Position numbers and translations under genes: made by a program. From contig NC_011138.3 of the NCBI RefSeq assembly GCF_000020585.3, forward strand, positions 347,501-411,500: a stretch of DNA of 64,000 nt, written 5' to 3'. The notes below the pieces were generated by a model that worked only from the letters and a program-made list of their open reading frames with translations, made no database searches and was not told the origin of the DNA. Each line of letters starts with the position of its first letter. The first letter of the stretch is position 1. This document shows positions 1-8,574 of this stretch, in pieces. Origin of the DNA: Alteromonas mediterranea DE. Its GTDB lineage: Bacteria; Pseudomonadota; Gammaproteobacteria; Enterobacterales; Alteromonadaceae.

Positions 1-2
1 TC

Positions 3-878
3 ACCTCCGCTCAATTTATGCTTGATTCAGAGAGCAGTATTAGCTCTGACTTTAAGCGAATGGAACCCCCTGAAGAAAGTCCAACATCGGTCTTCACAGA
101 GGTGATGATCACAGACGTGATGCCTTCTCACAACATGATAACTGCAAAACATGGTCCAATTCCAGAATGGGATTGGCCGCCGATGACCATGGATTTTGTG
201 GTAGCGGAGCATATCAATTTAGCAACGGTCAAAGGTGGTTCATCGGCACATATCGAGATCAGTAAGCAAACTGATGGTCAATATGTGGTGACAACCGTGC
301 ACATTATCGATTCAGCACAAAGTACACAGGCGACTATGTCTGAAAGCGTTTGGACTGAAGTCAAGATTAATTCTGTAATGGATGGGCATCGAATGATAAA
401 TGTCGATCATCCCGCTATAAAAGAGTGGGATTGGCCCGCGATGACGATGGATTTTAACGTGGCAGATAACATTACCTTGTCTGATTTGGCCTCTGGAACG
501 CTTGCGCATATTGAAATTTCAAAATCCTCAAGTGGCGAATATCTTGTTTCTACCATTCATGTTGTTGAAGAGGCAAGTAGTGAAACAAGTACCGCTGTCG
601 ACGCTGTGTGGACTCAAGCAACGGTCAATGCAGTGATGAGTGCTAGCAACCAGTTAAGCCTTGAACATGACCCTATTGAGGCGTGGGATTGGCCTGCAAT
701 GACAATGGATTTTAACGTCGCTAATGAGGTTGATTTATCTGACATTACCGCTGGTATGCGACTGCACATCGAAATTACCAAAACCCAAGACGGTGCGTAC
801 GTTATTACCACAGTACATATACAAGCATCTGATAAAGGAACGATGGATCACAGCCAACATGAAGGAGCGCACGAATGA
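3..878 (+). CDS. cusB: CusB-type RND adaptor, C-terminal part, with three tandem CusF domains (5' truncated by window edge)
   Basis: Periplasmic adaptor of a Cu/Ag efflux RND pump; only its 3' end is in the window. The frame is open from base 3, and the residues before and after the Met at 18 (SAQF-M-LDSESS) look like the end of a CusB membrane-proximal domain, so 18 is internal rather than a start. Three CusF-like copper-chaperone repeats follow at about 96-300, 345-570 and 605-820. Each has a His in a short strand (KHGPI, DHPAI, EHDPI) and the core EWDWPPMTMDF, EWDWPAMTMDF or AWDWPAMTMDF. These correspond to the His, Trp and two Met that bind Cu(I)/Ag(I) in CusF. A His-rich tail (DHSQHEGAHE) closes the protein. 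The stop overlaps cusA by 4 nt (ATGA). One C-terminal CusF domain is common in such fusions; three are unusual. Confidence 0.9.
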   Translation, partial: TSAQFMLDSESSISSDFKRMEPPEESPTSVFTEVMITDVMPSHNMITAKHGPIPEWDWPPMTMDFVVAEHINLATVKGGSSAHIEISKQTDGQYVVTTVHIIDSAQSTQATMSESVWTEVKINSVMDGHRMINVDHPAIKEWDWPAMTMDFNVADNITLSDLASGTLAHIEISKSSSGEYLVSTIHVVEEASSETSTAVDAVWTQATVNAVMSASNQLSLEHDPIEAWDWPAMTMDFNVANEVDLSDITAGMRLHIEITKTQDGAYVITTVHIQASDKGTMDHSQHEGAHE

Positions 879-3800
879 TAGAAGCAGTCATACGTTGGTC
901 GGTCTCAAACCGCTTCTTTGTTTTACTCGCAACCATCATCATAGTCGGTGGCGGTTTAGTTACAATGAAAAATACGCCAGTAGATGCGATCCCAGATTTA
1001 TCCGATGTCCAAGTGATAATCAAAACGAGTTATCCTGGTCAAGCGCCACAAGTTGTAGAAGATCAGGTAACGTACCCGCTAACGACCGCCATGCTTTCCG
1101 TACCGGGTGCACAAACGGTTCGAGGTTATTCGTTTTTCGGTGACTCCTACGTTTATATCATTTTTGATGATGATACCGACTTATATTGGGCAAGAAGCAG
1201 GGTGCTTGAATATTTATCGCAAGTTGCCCCCAATCTACCTGAAAACGCCAGGCCGCAATTAGGTCCAGATGCCACAGGCGTTGGTTGGGTTTATCTGTAT
1301 GCATTGGTTGACAGAACCGGCCAACACGATATTTCTCAATTACGCAGTTTGCAAGACTGGTTCTTGAAATTTGAGCTCCAAACTGTGCCTGGCGTGTCCG
1401 AAGTCTCGGCGCTAGGGGGTATGGTGAAACAGTATCAAGTGAAAGTAGATCCTGAAAAACTCCGCGCTTACGGTATACCGCTTTCTCATATTCAGATGGC
1501 AATAAAGCGAGGGAATCAAGAAGTTGGGGCCTCTGTAGTGGAGCTTGCAGAAGCTGAGTACATGGTTCGTGCTACGGGGTATATTTCTGATAAGAAGGAT
1601 ATCGAAACTATTCCTCTTGGCGTCAATGACAATGGCACACCGCTTTTAATAAGGGATATTGCCACTGTAGATATCGGTCCACAAATGCGCCGCGGTATAG
1701 CAGAGCTAAACGGCGAAGGGGAAACAGTCGGCGGTATTGTCGTGATGCGTTTTGGCGAGAATGCTCAAAAAACGATAGATGGCGTCAAAGCAAAACTAGA
1801 GGACTTAAAAAAAGGACTACCTGATGGCGTTGAGGTGGTCACTGTTTATGACCGTTCCGCATTAATTGAAAGGGCCGTTGATAACCTAGCTTCAAAACTA
1901 TTAGAAGAGTTTATCGTAGTCGCTTTGGTATGTGTCGCCTTTCTTTTTCATGTTCGGTCGTCACTCGTCGCTATCATCAGTATTCCTGTTGGGATCATTA
2001 CCGCGCTAATCGTTATGTATATGCAAGGTATCAATGCCAATATCATGTCGTTGGGCGGCATTGCTATTGCCATTGGCGCCATGAGTGATGGTGCGATCGT
2101 TATGATTGAAAATATGCACAAACACATGGAAAAGACGCCTCTTACCAAGGAAAATCGCTGGCAGGTTGTTATCGATTCTGCGGTCGAAGTTGGACCTGCG
2201 TTATTTTTCAGTTTGTTGATCATTACGGTTAGTTTTGTACCTGTTTTTACGCTTGAGGCCCAGGAAGGGAGGATGTTTTCCCCTCTTGCTTATACGAAAA
2301 CATATGCAATGGCTGCATCAGCGGCACTTGCGATTACACTGGTCCCAGTCTTAATGGGGTATTTTGTACGTGGAAAGGTGTTGCCTGAACACAAAAACCC
2401 AGTCAACAAGTTTTTAACGTTTTTATACATACCGACGCTCAAGACAGTTTTGCGCTTTCCAAAGTCAACGATGGTCGCAGCATTGATTGTCTTGGCTATC
2501 GGGGTTTGGCCAATTGATAAAATTGGTAGTGAATTTATTCCCCCGCTTGACGAAGGCGATTTGATGTATATGCCGACCACCTATGCCGGCATATCAATCG
2601 GGAAGGCACGAGAGCTTCTTCAACAGACCAACAAATTAATAAAAACCGTACCAGAAGTAGAAACGGTATTTGGCAAAGTAGGGCGGGCGGATACGGCGAC
2701 GGACCCCGCGCCACTGACCATGATTGAGACATTCATTCAATTGAAACCCAAAGAACAATGGCGAGAAGGGATGACCACGCAGGACCTTATTAAAGAGTTT
2801 GATGCAGTGGTCAATTTACCGGGCTTAACCAACGCATGGGTGATGCCAATAAAAACCCGAATTGACATGCTTGCCACAGGAATTAAAACCCCTGTTGGGA
2901 TTAAAATTGGTGGTCCCGATCTAATGGAAATTCAAAAAATCGGCCAACAAATTGAGTCAATATTAACTGACGTCGATGGCACGGCTTCAGTGTATTCTGA
3001 ACGCGTCGCTGGCGGTCGCTACTTGAAAGTCGACATTGATCGCGAAAAAGCCGCCCGATATGGGCTCAATATCGCTGATGTTCAGCAAATTGTCTCTAGT
3101 GCAATTGGCGGTGTTAACGTAACACAGAGTGTAGAAGGGCTGGAGCGCTATCCAGTAAATATTCGTTATCCGCAGTCATACCGAAGCTCTCCAGAGTCGC
3201 TTTCTTTGTTACCTGTAGTGACACCACAAGGAAAACGTATAGCCTTAGCTGATGTTGCTGACGTCTACATCGAAGACGGACCACCGGGTATCAAGAGTGA
3301 AAACGCGCGGCTCAATGGATGGGTGTATGTTGACATCGATGGTGTAGACATAGGCACGTATGTGGCTACCGCGCAGCAAGTTGTTGCTGAACAACTCGTT
3401 TTACCCGCCGGCTATTCAATTAATTGGTCTGGCCAATACGAGTATATGTTAAGGGCAAAGGAGAAGCTCACTTACGTTGTGCCTTTGACGCTCGCTATAA
3501 TCGTTATTCTATTGTACCTCAACTTCCGAAACTTCATTGAAGTGGCGATTATTATGGGGACGTTGCCATTGTCGATGGTTGGCAGCATATGGCTTATGTA
3601 CATCGAAGGCTTTAATTTCTCCGTGGCCGTAGGCGTAGGTTTCATTGCCTTGGCCGGTGTCGCTGTAGAAATAGGAGTCATTATGCTTGTATATCTCAAT
3701 CATGAATATCAGGCACTGATGGATAGATGCAAAGAAGGGGGTACCTTACCGAGCGCCGAGATGTTGACCGAGGCAGTACTGCACGGTGCAGGATTGCGTG

Positions 3801-4012
3801 TTCGTCCCGTCATGATGACAACGGCCACTATCATCTTTGGATTGCTGCCGGTTTTATATGGCTCTGGTACGGGGTCCGAAGTCATGAGTCGGATTGCCGC
3901 GCCGATGGTGGGAGGAATGGTTAGTGCGATTATTCTGACACTACTCATACTGCCTGCCATTTATTTAATATGGCGCAAACAACAGCTTAAATACTTGGCT
4001 GTCGTTGCGTAA
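875..4012 (+). CDS. cusA: CusA-type heavy-metal efflux RND transporter (Cu/Ag)
   Basis: Inner-membrane proton-driven pump moving Cu(I)/Ag(I) outward through CusB and an outer-membrane channel. Its 1045 residues are full length for the HME-RND family. It has the N-terminal helix, two periplasmic porter regions and two blocks of TM helices, including the proton-relay segment GAMSDGAIVMIENMHKHME. Met566 (DLMYMPTT), Met616 (PLTMIETF) and Met665 (RIDMLATG) have the same 50/49 spacing as the CusA methionine triad M573/M623/M672, which supports copper/silver rather than Zn/Co specificity. The ATG at 875 overlaps the cusB stop. The outer-membrane partner gene is not in the window and probably lies upstream of base 1. 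Confidence 0.96.
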   Translation: MIEAVIRWSVSNRFFVLLATIIIVGGGLVTMKNTPVDAIPDLSDVQVIIKTSYPGQAPQVVEDQVTYPLTTAMLSVPGAQTVRGYSFFGDSYVYIIFDDDTDLYWARSRVLEYLSQVAPNLPENARPQLGPDATGVGWVYLYALVDRTGQHDISQLRSLQDWFLKFELQTVPGVSEVSALGGMVKQYQVKVDPEKLRAYGIPLSHIQMAIKRGNQEVGASVVELAEAEYMVRATGYISDKKDIETIPLGVNDNGTPLLIRDIATVDIGPQMRRGIAELNGEGETVGGIVVMRFGENAQKTIDGVKAKLEDLKKGLPDGVEVVTVYDRSALIERAVDNLASKLLEEFIVVALVCVAFLFHVRSSLVAIISIPVGIITALIVMYMQGINANIMSLGGIAIAIGAMSDGAIVMIENMHKHMEKTPLTKENRWQVVIDSAVEVGPALFFSLLIITVSFVPVFTLEAQEGRMFSPLAYTKTYAMAASAALAITLVPVLMGYFVRGKVLPEHKNPVNKFLTFLYIPTLKTVLRFPKSTMVAALIVLAIGVWPIDKIGSEFIPPLDEGDLMYMPTTYAGISIGKARELLQQTNKLIKTVPEVETVFGKVGRADTATDPAPLTMIETFIQLKPKEQWREGMTTQDLIKEFDAVVNLPGLTNAWVMPIKTRIDMLATGIKTPVGIKIGGPDLMEIQKIGQQIESILTDVDGTASVYSERVAGGRYLKVDIDREKAARYGLNIADVQQIVSSAIGGVNVTQSVEGLERYPVNIRYPQSYRSSPESLSLLPVVTPQGKRIALADVADVYIEDGPPGIKSENARLNGWVYVDIDGVDIGTYVATAQQVVAEQLVLPAGYSINWSGQYEYMLRAKEKLTYVVPLTLAIIVILLYLNFRNFIEVAIIMGTLPLSMVGSIWLMYIEGFNFSVAVGVGFIALAGVAVEIGVIMLVYLNHEYQALMDRCKEGGTLPSAEMLTEAVLHGAGLRVRPVMMTTATIIFGLLPVLYGSGTGSEVMSRIAAPMVGGMVSAIILTLLILPAIYLIWRKQQLKYLAVVA

Positions 4013-4258
4013 TGAAAGGACCTGTTCGCCGTTCACATCGTTGGCTTATGATGCTAGTCGGCGGGCAGGTGTTGTTTTGGTCGTTAAGCGGCCTTTACAT
4101 GGTCTGGTTTGATATCTACTACATTCAGGGTGAACATTTTTTTACCTGGGCCCAGCGCGATGATGAAAGACGTCACAGGCTTGCTGATCGACAATACCAT
4201 TGACCCAAATGCCATCAATATTGAAGCATTTGTGTTATCTATAACCCATCAAGTCTAA
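4012..4258 (+). pseudogene. PepSY-type membrane protein, frameshifted and truncated
   Basis: The ATG overlaps the cusA stop. The first 43 residues contain one TM helix (about residues 10-32) in a context typical of the N-terminus of PepSY-associated membrane proteins. At a run of seven T (4137-4143) the frame shifts. As written it ends at 4203 with the implausible tail TWAQRDDERRHRLADRQYH. Removing one T restores LPGPSAMMKDVTGLLIDN and runs to a stop at 4256-4258. Even so it is only about 82 residues, far shorter than PepSY membrane proteins (200 or more), so it is both frameshifted and cut short. The assignment to PepSY is by N-terminal resemblance only. Confidence 0.6.
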
Positions 4259-4269
4259 GGAGACTTTAA

Positions 4270-4662
4270 ATGAAACTAATCTTTTCAATGCTCATGGTAG
4301 CCTTAAGTTTTTCTACTTTTGCTCACACAACACTTAAGACATCTACGCCTAAGGATAATGCAATGTTGATGTCATCTCCACCTGAACTATCATTGGTTTT
4401 TACCAAGCCTGTAAGGTTGGCTAGAGTAACGTTGCAATCAAAAAGTGGGGAAACCATTCCGTTTGAGTTTAAGCCAAGTACGGAACTCGCTAGTGCCTTT
4501 AGTTACGAATTACCCGGATTACCAGTAGATACATACACTGTCAATTGGATGTTGCTAGGTCAGGACGGTCACAAAATGGAAGGGGCTTTTAGTTTTATGG
4601 TGCATGCTTCAATGATGAAACATAACGATAAAAAGCACGACAGCACGCACGGCAACCATTAG
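4270..4662 (+). CDS. copC: CopC-family periplasmic copper-binding protein (copy 1)
   Basis: Small periplasmic beta-sandwich copper carrier, 130 aa. The signal peptide ends near FSTFA, leaving a mature N-terminal His (HTTLKTSTPKDNAML), which in CopC supplies the Cu(II) amino-terminal/His ligands. The family core is clear: NAMLMSSPPELSLVFTKPV at the front and GQDGHKMEGAFSFMV at the back, with the conserved Asp-Gly-His. A His-rich tail (MMKHNDKKHDSTHGNH) may add metal sites. copD follows 8 nt downstream. A diverged paralogue with the same downstream gene order lies at 61113-61466. Confidence 0.93.
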   Translation: MKLIFSMLMVALSFSTFAHTTLKTSTPKDNAMLMSSPPELSLVFTKPVRLARVTLQSKSGETIPFEFKPSTELASAFSYELPGLPVDTYTVNWMLLGQDGHKMEGAFSFMVHASMMKHNDKKHDSTHGNH

Positions 4663-4670
4663 AGGACGCT

Positions 4671-5585
4671 ATGGACATTTGGCAGTTGGGGTTGTTGATT
4701 TCAAAGTTTGGTGTTTATCTCGGCGTATCAGCGCTGCTTGGTGGTGGTTGGATTTTGTGCATTACCAATACTGATATTGACACCAAATTTACTTTACCCG
4801 CAAGCTTACAAACAACGGTAACAAGGCACATGTGTTTGTTTGCGGTCATTGGCATCATTTTTAGTGCTTTTGACTTTTTGTTTCAGGTTGGGCAGCTCGC
4901 TCAATCTGGATACGCTGGTATGTTTGACCCCATTATGCGAGAGATGGTCACGCATTCAACGCTCGGAGATGTTGCAAAAAGTCGACTAGTGCTGTTCGCA
5001 AGTGCGCTACTATATTTAACCTACTTAGGTCATTCAATTAGAAAAAATGCTTTTATTTCAAATCGCTCTCTTGGAATTTTCATTGTTATTGCGTTGGCAG
5101 GATTTGGGTATACATTTACATTAACTGGGCATACTCAACAGTTACAACCTAGTTTCAAGTTTATCCTGGCTGCTCATGCCGTTATTGCGCTCGCGTGGGT
5201 GGGTTCACTCTGGCCTCTTTCAAGGACGTGCGTAGAGCTTTCTACCCCCAATTTGCACCATGTCATGACAAAATTTGGGAAATCGGCGATGTACCCCATT
5301 GGGGGGCTAATTATTGCTGGTTTACTACTGGCTTGGCAACTTGTGCGTTCTGTTAGCAGTTTGCTCGACACAAACTACGGCTTTGTATTGCTTGTTAAGC
5401 TGTTGTTTGTTGGTGCCATCTTTCTAATCGCGTTGTTACACAAACTGCGATTGGTTCCTCAGCTTTTAACCGGCATAACCAGTCCTCGAACGCTTCAAAA
5501 ATCAATCCAAATCGAACTTTGTATAGGGATATCTATTTTAATGGTGACGGTGGTGTTAAGTACCGCCGTAGGCCCCAATTATTGA
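4671..5585 (+). CDS. copD: CopD-family inner-membrane copper protein (copy 1)
   Basis: Polytopic inner-membrane protein (304 aa, about eight hydrophobic segments) of the CopD family, which works with CopC and is thought to move copper across the inner membrane. Recognisable parts are the TM stretch ending in GYTFTLTGHTQQL, the segment HAVIALAWVGSLWPL with its conserved His and Trp, and a C-terminal helix ending AVGPNY, where the other window copy ends IVGPER. It starts 8 nt after copC and is followed closely by two NTF2-like genes. The same four-gene order recurs at 61113-63365. Copper import versus export cannot be told from sequence. Confidence 0.9.
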   Translation: MDIWQLGLLISKFGVYLGVSALLGGGWILCITNTDIDTKFTLPASLQTTVTRHMCLFAVIGIIFSAFDFLFQVGQLAQSGYAGMFDPIMREMVTHSTLGDVAKSRLVLFASALLYLTYLGHSIRKNAFISNRSLGIFIVIALAGFGYTFTLTGHTQQLQPSFKFILAAHAVIALAWVGSLWPLSRTCVELSTPNLHHVMTKFGKSAMYPIGGLIIAGLLLAWQLVRSVSSLLDTNYGFVLLVKLLFVGAIFLIALLHKLRLVPQLLTGITSPRTLQKSIQIELCIGISILMVTVVLSTAVGPNY

Positions 5586-5596
5586 AGAAACACAAA

Positions 5597-6076
5597 ATGA
5601 AAAAAATCTACTTGTTGTCAATCATACTCTTTCCTTTGCTGTTAACTAACTGTGTTAATGCTCATGATAAAACGCATAACGACACCAGTAATAGTCCTAT
5701 GTTCTCAGGGCTAGACTCCGACGCAGGAATAATAGCAAAACAATTCCACAAAGCACTCTCCGAGGCTAATGCAGAGACAGTCATGAGCTTACTTGCCGAT
5801 GATGTCCTTATTTTGGAAGGTGGCAGAATTGAGCGCAGTGCCGACGAATATCGTGCACATCATTTGCAAGCAGACATGCAATTTTCATCTGCCGTAACCA
5901 CGAAGACGATTGAGCATCATGTTCGTGTGCATGGTAATACAGCTGTCTCCATTTCAAGAAGTCACACTTCTGGAAACTATAAAGGTCGAGATATTGATAG
6001 GACAGGCAATGAAACGCTCTTTTTAACGCTGATCAATGGACAGTGGAAAATCAGTCATATTCATTGGTCTCACTAA
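5597..6076 (+). CDS. Periplasmic SnoaL/NTF2-like protein (copy 1a)
   Basis: 159-residue exported protein with an NTF2-like cone fold (SnoaL/DUF4440 type). The ATG at 5597 starts a clear signal peptide (MKKIYLLSIILFPLLLTN, then CVNAHDKTHND); the Cys after LLLTN could be a lipobox. The mature part has the pattern of this fold: KQFHKALSEANAETVMSLLADDVLILEGG, then an ERSADEYRAHHLQAD helix, and a C-terminal WKISHIHWSH strand. His residues at both ends (AHDKTHND, HIHWSH) could bind metal. The frame is open for 26 codons upstream, but that extension overlaps copD and lacks a signal peptide. Function unknown; genetic linkage suggests a periplasmic copper role. Closest relative in the window is at 62396-62866. 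Confidence 0.8.
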   Translation: MKKIYLLSIILFPLLLTNCVNAHDKTHNDTSNSPMFSGLDSDAGIIAKQFHKALSEANAETVMSLLADDVLILEGGRIERSADEYRAHHLQADMQFSSAVTTKTIEHHVRVHGNTAVSISRSHTSGNYKGRDIDRTGNETLFLTLINGQWKISHIHWSH

Positions 6077-6110
6077 CTCCCCACCAAATTAAAATAAAAA
6101 GGTCAAAACG

Positions 6111-6593
6111 ATGAAACTTTTCTATGCAAGCTGCGTTGTTATTTTTTTAGCCACATCACCATACATTTATGCGTCTGAGCAAACGAACGACGAAACCGAG
6201 ATACTAGAAATGATCCAAGATATTGAAAAGGGGTGGGAGTCTGGTAACGGTATGCCGTTCTATCAACATTATCTTGGCCAGGTAGGTGCGCGTTACATTG
6301 AGTCAGGCGGTCAGAATAAAGGGTTAGAGGATTTGGTCAAAAATCATGTAGAGCCGGAAAAAGAGGTATTGAAACGATTGACCATTGATATTCTAGATAT
6401 CGAAACAAACGTTGAAGGAGACTTCGCTTGGGCAGTTACGACAGTAAATGTTTCAGGAGAAGTACGCAAAACCGGCGCAGTTTTTGATAAAAAAGGATTT
6501 CAAACCTATTTGTTTCGCCGAACTGATGAAGGATGGAAGGTCATTCATTCGCATTCATCTACCCGTGATAATAAGCCACATAAGCACCGTTAA
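6111..6593 (+). CDS. Periplasmic SnoaL/NTF2-like protein (copy 1b)
   Basis: 160-residue exported protein. A signal peptide (about residues 1-21, ending IYAS) precedes an NTF2-like domain: EILEMIQDIEKGWESGNG, then YQHYLGQVGARYIESGGQN, FAWAVTTVNVSGEV and the closing strand WKVIHSHSST. It differs from its upstream neighbour and matches the frameshifted gene at 62894-63365, so the two NTF2 genes form a conserved pair behind copCD. The tail is His/Lys-rich (HKHR). No catalytic residues are assigned and the function is unknown. The link to copper is by neighbourhood only. Confidence 0.78.
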   Translation: MKLFYASCVVIFLATSPYIYASEQTNDETEILEMIQDIEKGWESGNGMPFYQHYLGQVGARYIESGGQNKGLEDLVKNHVEPEKEVLKRLTIDILDIETNVEGDFAWAVTTVNVSGEVRKTGAVFDKKGFQTYLFRRTDEGWKVIHSHSSTRDNKPHKHR

Positions 6594-6598
6594 CAACG

Positions 6599-7306
6599 TT
6601 GAATTCCGTGCAAAATCGCAATATCACATTGGATGCAATACGAACGTTAGCCATTGTGTTGATGGTTGTATTCCATTTTGCTTACGACCTTCGTTTCTTT
6701 GGTTGGGTTGATTGGAATGTCCCCAATGGAAAAGGGTGGAGGGAGTTTCGGTATGTAATATTGACGCTCTTCTTCGTGAGTGTAGGCGCGTCGCTCGTGC
6801 TCGGGAATTATCGAAAATTTAGTCTAAAAATGTTTTTACTGCGGCTGTTTTCCATAGCGTTCTGGGCCGCGGTAATATCGCTTTTTACGTATTATTTTTT
6901 TAATGCAAACTGGATATTCTTTGGCGTATTGCATTTTATTGCTGTAGCGAGTGTTTTGTGTGTTCCGTTGATTAGAAAACCCATATTGTCGCTGTTGTTG
7001 GGTTTTGTTGCGGTCACGTTGTTTAACATTGGCCTAGTATCCAGTAAATGGCCATTTAATCTGATCAGTTTGTCACTACCTCATTCTCCAAACGATTACG
7101 TTGCGATTTTTCCATGGATAGGTGTTGTATTGTTTGGTATTGCGATAGGGCACGTTTTGAAAAGCGGATTTGATCCGTTTGCAAAATGGAATATCCCGAA
7201 TAACTTGACTCTTCTCGGACGGCATAGTTTAGCGGTTTACATATTGCATCAACCTATCTTTTTTGCGCTGTTTGGTACTATCTATTGGTTTAGCTCATCG
7301 GTGTAA
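6599..7306 (+). CDS. DUF1624 / heparan-alpha-glucosaminide N-acetyltransferase-like membrane protein
   Basis: 235-aa membrane protein with about seven TM helices. The N-terminus (LDAIRTLAIVLMVVFHFAYDL) carries the Arg and His pattern of the HGSNAT-catalytic/DUF1624 acyltransferase family. The C-terminal LGRHSLAVYILHQPIFFALF segment is also typical. The family is proposed to move acetyl groups across membranes. The start is TTG at 6599 or GTG at 6608, since there is no ATG near the family N-terminus. It lies 5 nt after the NTF2 gene and ends the first copper operon. No equivalent follows the second copCD cassette. Substrate unknown. Confidence 0.75.
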   Translation: MNSVQNRNITLDAIRTLAIVLMVVFHFAYDLRFFGWVDWNVPNGKGWREFRYVILTLFFVSVGASLVLGNYRKFSLKMFLLRLFSIAFWAAVISLFTYYFFNANWIFFGVLHFIAVASVLCVPLIRKPILSLLLGFVAVTLFNIGLVSSKWPFNLISLSLPHSPNDYVAIFPWIGVVLFGIAIGHVLKSGFDPFAKWNIPNNLTLLGRHSLAVYILHQPIFFALFGTIYWFSSSV

Positions 7307-7396
7307 CTATGCACCTTTTACTTTGCCATAAATCACCTTCAGTAATTAATATCCGCTATGCTGCCGCAGACATAAAATTACGATGAGATATGCACA

Positions 7397-7417
7397 TTTT
7401 TTTTTGGGGGGGGGGGG
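7397..7417. repeat. T9-G12 homopolymer pair
   Basis: Nine T followed directly by twelve G, in the non-coding stretch after the DUF1624-like gene. G tracts of this length are rare in bacterial DNA and slip during replication. The tract lies in no gene and about 90 bp past the nearest stop, so there is no sign that it switches a coding frame. It could instead be a sequencing or assembly artefact. Confidence 0.9.
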
Positions 7418-7446
7418 AGAGTCAAGGCAGCAGAGTAATGCTTGAT

Positions 7447-7478
7447 ACACGCATATGCGCTTGCGCGCAAATGCGTGT
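7447..7478. repeat. Nested palindrome
   Basis: Perfect 8-bp inverted arms ACACGCAT (7447-7454) and ATGCGTGT (7471-7478) enclose a second perfect palindrome, TTGCGCGCAA (7461-7470). The whole is rich in GCGC steps. There is no T tract behind it, so it is not a typical terminator. It could be a protein-binding site, a recombination scar or a mobile-element end. Confidence 0.55.
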
Positions 7479-7576
7479 GTCGATACACTCTCGATATCAA
7501 CGCTAATGTGTTTACAGCAACGCAAGATTAATTCGGAGAAGATTGTGCTTTTAGTGCCAACAAACCCAGACTACCG

Positions 7577-7744
7577 TTAATACTCAAACAGTTTTGGTCG
7601 TTCTTCTTTGAAGTTGGTGTATTTTGACCACAAAGAGTTGCATTCTCTTGACTCTATTACGTCAGTTATTTGTCTTACAGTAGCCATATCGTTTTCTACC
7701 AGCAATGCAGACACTTGTGATAACATTTCGGCTTTAGCGGGTTG
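7577..7744 (-). pseudogene. C-terminal remnant of an unidentified protein
   Basis: On the minus strand a frame of 55 codons runs from 7744 to a TAA at 7577-7579. It reads QPAKAEMLSQVSALLVENDM, then ATVRQITDVIESRECNSLW, and ends FKEERPKLFEY. The amphipathic, acidic sequence looks coding rather than random. An in-frame stop lies directly upstream and there is no leader or ribosome site. The ALLVENDM pattern is reminiscent of the C-terminal helices of hybrid sensor or Hpt-type proteins, but that is a weak resemblance. Best read as the surviving 3' end of a lost gene. Confidence 0.35.
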
Positions 7745-7809
7745 TTATTCAAAAATTTCATGAAGTCTCAAACATCCCCTGATAAAAACCAAGCTGTCTA
7801 CCATGCAGA

Positions 7810-8565
7810 TTACGCGAAAAATGAAACGCGGTAACCGCTCTGGTGTTTTGTATTCGCTTCGTTTAACCAAAAGAGTAAATTCTGCTCAAAAGCAACAAGG
7901 TTTTCATTGATCCGTTGCGTCGCATCGACATTCAATATACCAAACCGCGACATTTCAGCCTCATAAAATGCAAGATCTAGTAATGCTTCGTAATACAGCA
8001 TTTTAGCATCTTCTAGCTTGTTTTTGACTTTTTCAAACCGTAAAATTGCGTGCTCTTGAATTGAAATCACTTCTCTTAATATGCTTGGATCACACCGAAC
8101 CGTTGCTGTTTCATCAATTGAAGTAAGCGTTAAGTCGTTAAAAAACCGATCGTAACCATCTTCCACTAAGAACCGGCGAAGATATATGGAGACCGCGAGG
8201 TTTTTAAATATCAGCCCATTTTGTGTTTCTGTTTCTCCCATTAGATTTTCAAATGCTGTCTCTGCATATTGAACCTTGTCTAAATTTAATTGCTCAAGAC
8301 GCCTTACTTCTTCCTTATGGTCTTGAGTGAGGCGAACAATATCGTTTTCGTGCCTCTCAGTCAGTGAATTAATTTGCCGCTGCGTGTTCATTTGTAGTTC
8401 TATCAGTTCACGATCCGTTGCTTCTCTCAAGGCAACTAAGTCGCTTTCAGCTTCATCTTTAACTGCCTTCGTTCGCGAACTTTGAACATGGTTCATCCAA
8501 GAAGCGAGTAGTGTTTCAGATTTAGTCGATTTATGCAGTTGATTTAAATGGGGTTGCAATTGCAT
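7810..8565 (-). CDS. Coiled-coil protein of unknown function
   Basis: 251-aa protein without signal peptide or TM helix. Residues about 25-105 are strongly charged with heptad character (for example ESDLVALREATDRELIELQM and ERHENDIVRLTQDHKEEVRR), predicting a long coiled coil. The C-terminal half is mixed alpha-helical, with FRFLVEDGYDRFFNDLTL-like amphipathic segments and the end YRVSFFA. It lies 9 nt downstream of the small exported coiled-coil gene at 8575-8886 and probably shares its transcript. I do not recognise the family. Confidence 0.7.
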   Translation of the reverse strand: MQLQPHLNQLHKSTKSETLLASWMNHVQSSRTKAVKDEAESDLVALREATDRELIELQMNTQRQINSLTERHENDIVRLTQDHKEEVRRLEQLNLDKVQYAETAFENLMGETETQNGLIFKNLAVSIYLRRFLVEDGYDRFFNDLTLTSIDETATVRCDPSILREVISIQEHAILRFEKVKNKLEDAKMLYYEALLDLAFYEAEMSRFGILNVDATQRINENLVAFEQNLLFWLNEANTKHQSGYRVSFFA

Positions 8566-8574
8566 TCGAATGTC

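Noticed and set aside
724..1143. 139-codon + strand frame overlapping cusB and cusA
   Set aside because: Shadow frame; the cusB/cusA frames are strongly supported by domain motifs across the same bases.
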